From assembly GCA_002069785.1 (NCBI GenBank), contig MWCA01000028.1:1-57922 (forward strand): DNA of 57,922 nucleotides, in the 5' to 3' direction. How positions within the stretch are numbered: position 1 is the stretch's first letter; each line of letters begins with the position of its first letter. Of the stretch, positions 56,404 to 57,922 are shown piece by piece. The translations under genes were made by a program, and so were the position numbers. The notes beneath the pieces are model-generated. The model was not told the DNA's origin. It did no database searches and saw only the letters and a list, made by a program, of their open reading frames with translations. This stretch comes from Lentisphaerae bacterium ADurb.Bin242 (GTDB taxonomy: Bacteria; Verrucomicrobiota; Lentisphaeria; Victivallales; UBA1829).

Positions 56404-57003
56404 TTGGTCGGACAGCGTTTCCCTTCTCAGAATTTCATCCTGCCGGAGAAAGCCGCCCGGCTCACCGCTTTGCTGCCCCCGTTCGTGACTCCCGTGCTCG
56501 TAACGCATCTGACGGAACCTCAGGAGATCCTGGAGATCGTGGAAAAAACCGGTATCCTGACCCTGCAGCTGCATGGCGGCAGCACGCCGGAACAGACCGC
56601 CGTTCTCCGGAAGACTTTCGGTATCGCCGCGAAACTGATCACGGTGCTCCATGTCGGACAGCTCCCCGATGAAGTGAATCCCGCTCCCGGTGCATTTGAG
56701 GTCTGTTCCGATGCGTTTCTGGCGGACAGTTTCGATCCGGCAACCGGAAAAGTCGGGGGCACGGGCAAGACCCATAACTGGCAGAACACAGCCCGGATCG
56801 TGAAAGCGGTCCGCCGTCCGGTCATCCTCGCCGGCGGTCTCAATCCCGACAATGTGGCAGAAGCCGTGCGGACCGTCCGTCCGTATGCCGTTAATGCTAA
56901 TTCGACCCTGCGTCCGTTGGGCGAACTGGATGCGAAAATTGCCGCGGCGTTTGTTCAGAACGCCTTGCGCGCTTTTGAAAAAACGTCGTCAAAACTGCCG
57001 TGA
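56404..57003 (+). pseudogene. trpF: 5'-truncated phosphoribosylanthranilate isomerase-like remnant
   Basis: About 199 residues remain from a TTG that follows a stop and has no ribosome site. The body matches TrpF: LPEKAARLTALLPPF, LTLQLHGGSTPEQT, FLADSF, GKVGGTGKTHNWQ, PVILAGGLNPDNVAEA. The first ~35 residues, with the KICGI motif and its catalytic Cys, are missing. The late VDxxS stretch also reads VNANSTL. So it cannot be a normal isomerase and is best read as a decaying gene; a repurposed TrpF-like protein is the alternative. It converges on the aldolase gene with the two stops touching. Confidence 0.75.
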
Positions 57004-57777
57004 TCAGAGAGCACGTTGAATCGTTTCGATCATCTGCCGGAATCCGGACATCAAAGCGCCGGTATCGTTAATACAGCCCAGATATTGAATTTTCCGGCTC
57101 TGAATCCATCTGCTCAGATCGGTTTCCGCATAAGCGCCCAGCAGAATGCCGGCTTGACGGGTTTTGAAACAGATCTCATCCAGAGCTGCAATCACCTGCG
57201 GGTTGCTCCAGTCGCCGGGATGGCCCATGCTGCAGCTGAGATCATACGGTCCGATCATGATACTGCTGATGCCCGACACCTGCAGGATTCGGTCGAGATC
57301 GCGCACGGCCTCAATATGTTCGATCTGAAGGATGACCAGCGGATCATTCAGTGCATTCTGCCAGAATTCCTCCATGGGTATCGTTCCGTAACAATGGCAG
57401 CGGCGCATTCCGCAGCCTCTGTTGCCCGCGGTGGGATAGCGGCAGGCGGCGACCGCATATCGGGCGTCTTCCGCATTCATGATCATCGGGACGATGATTC
57501 CGGCCGGAGCCAAGTCGATGACTTTCTTTATTTCAGTATGATCGCAGGCTGGCACCCGGTAGAAAGGCGCACAGCCGGTTCCTTTCAAGGCCATGATATG
57601 CATGAAAGCAGTGTTGCGGTCGAGAATGCCGTGTTCCCCGTCGATCCAACAGAAATCGAATCCGGCTTCTGCGGCGATTTCCGTAACTGCCGGATCGGAG
57701 AAGGTGATGCAGCAACCGGTGCACAATTTTCCGTTTTTGATCGACGAGAGGAATTTTTCCAGATTATTGTACCGCAT
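57004..57777 (-). CDS. HpcH/HpaI-family aldolase
   Basis: 257 residues, ATG at 57777 with AGGGGG upstream. Family stretches: FSDPAVTEIAAEAGFDFCWI, DGEHGILDRNT with the metal acid region, YRVPACDHTEIKKVIDLAPA, GIIVPMIMNAEDARYAVAAC, RYPTAGNRGCGMRR, ILQIEHIEAVRDLDRIL and MIGPYDLSCSMG. These enzymes split or form 2-keto-3-deoxy-type acids with a divalent metal. The usual GxRG in the middle is NRGCG. A sugar-acid role fits the genome's character but is not shown. Confidence 0.92.
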   Translation of the reverse strand: MRYNNLEKFLSSIKNGKLCTGCCITFSDPAVTEIAAEAGFDFCWIDGEHGILDRNTAFMHIMALKGTGCAPFYRVPACDHTEIKKVIDLAPAGIIVPMIMNAEDARYAVAACRYPTAGNRGCGMRRCHCYGTIPMEEFWQNALNDPLVILQIEHIEAVRDLDRILQVSGISSIMIGPYDLSCSMGHPGDWSNPQVIAALDEICFKTRQAGILLGAYAETDLSRWIQSRKIQYLGCINDTGALMSGFRQMIETIQRAL

Positions 57778-57807
57778 GGATGACCCCCTGTAAGGTTTTT
57801 GGGTGGA

Positions 57808-57835
57808 AATATACTTTGCCGGAATCGTTTTTCAA
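57808..57835 (-). promoter_or_regulatory. Promoter of the aldolase gene
   Basis: Minus strand TTGAAA (57835-57830), 16-bp spacer, TATATT (57813-57808), about 30 bp before the ATG. Confidence 0.7.
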
Positions 57836-57897
57836 GCAGAGACTGATGAGCCGATTTCAAAATGTTTCGGCTCCAATTGTTAATAAGTTTCTTTTTT

Positions 57898-57922
57898 GGT
57901 GGTCAATATCAATTTGACCACC
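57898..57922. repeat. Perfect 9-bp inverted repeat at the window end
   Basis: GGTGGTCAA (57898-57906), 7-nt gap TATCAAT, TTGACCACC (57914-57922). It is upstream of the aldolase promoter and ends at the last base of the window; an operator for the aldolase gene or for a gene beyond is possible. Confidence 0.6.

Overview
The window (57.9 kb, mostly GC-rich, dense genes) looks like a chromosomal piece of a PVC-superphylum bacterium, most likely a Lentisphaerota/Victivallales relative. This taxonomic call is an inference. It rests on prepilin-type proteins with an [16 protein letters not shown] start and an H-X9-DG signature, GntR-headed regulators with a LacI-like sensor placed beside them, very large glycoside-hydrolase-like proteins, and a Verru_Chthon-like pseudopilin cassette. 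No rRNA is present to confirm it.

Layout. 1-2.7 kb: an ORF that joins an MlaF-type ABC ATPase to a LacI-type sensor half, then an M24-fold protein and an amidohydrolase. 2.8-11.2 kb (minus): gyrB, recA, a TPR lipid-envelope-type protein, exbB, exbD, a TonB-like protein and a small zinc-ribbon membrane protein, packed head to tail. 11.5-15.2 kb: a polytopic membrane protein, thpR, truA, and a convergent TetR regulator. 15.7-20.4 kb: a 1,027-residue unknown protein, rsmE and a DUF4380-type protein. 20.4-21.3 kb: an AT-rich island flanked by inverted 8-bp repeat arrays and holding a four-helix-bundle gene; the right array supplies the start of a dus gene. 22.4-26.3 kb: a carbamoyltransferase/SxtJ/DUF5989/SGNH-hydrolase cassette with a strong promoter overlapped by a perfect 17-bp dyad. 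26.6-29.7 kb (minus): a methyltransferase, an STAS protein and a short alaS.

30-35.2 kb (minus): three pseudopilin-type genes followed by a gene whose 5' part is invaded by translated REP-like hairpins. 35.4-38.5 kb: a PHP phosphoesterase and a calcineurin-like phosphoesterase. 38.7-49.6 kb: two paralogous sets, each made of a GntR/LacI-type regulator, a prepilin H-X9-DG protein and a 1,000-1,200-residue secreted glycosidase-like protein; this is the best candidate for an undescribed system. 49.8-53.8 kb: an AraC regulator divergent from a 973-residue cytosolic glycosidase-like protein, with AraC-style direct repeats between them. 54.0-57.9 kb: tRNA-Pro(GGG) followed by a worn region, a VOC protein, a nucleotidyltransferase, an excisionase-like HTH, a 5'-truncated trpF-like remnant, and an HpcH/HpaI aldolase.

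How it fits together: the window mixes housekeeping genes with carbohydrate-scavenging loci under local regulators, and envelope energization and pilus-like machinery. Several sigma70-type promoters (near-consensus hexamers, 16-17 bp spacers) carry a short dyad between or over the hexamers, which suggests repressor control as a recurring theme. All assignments come from reading sequence motifs; no database search was run.
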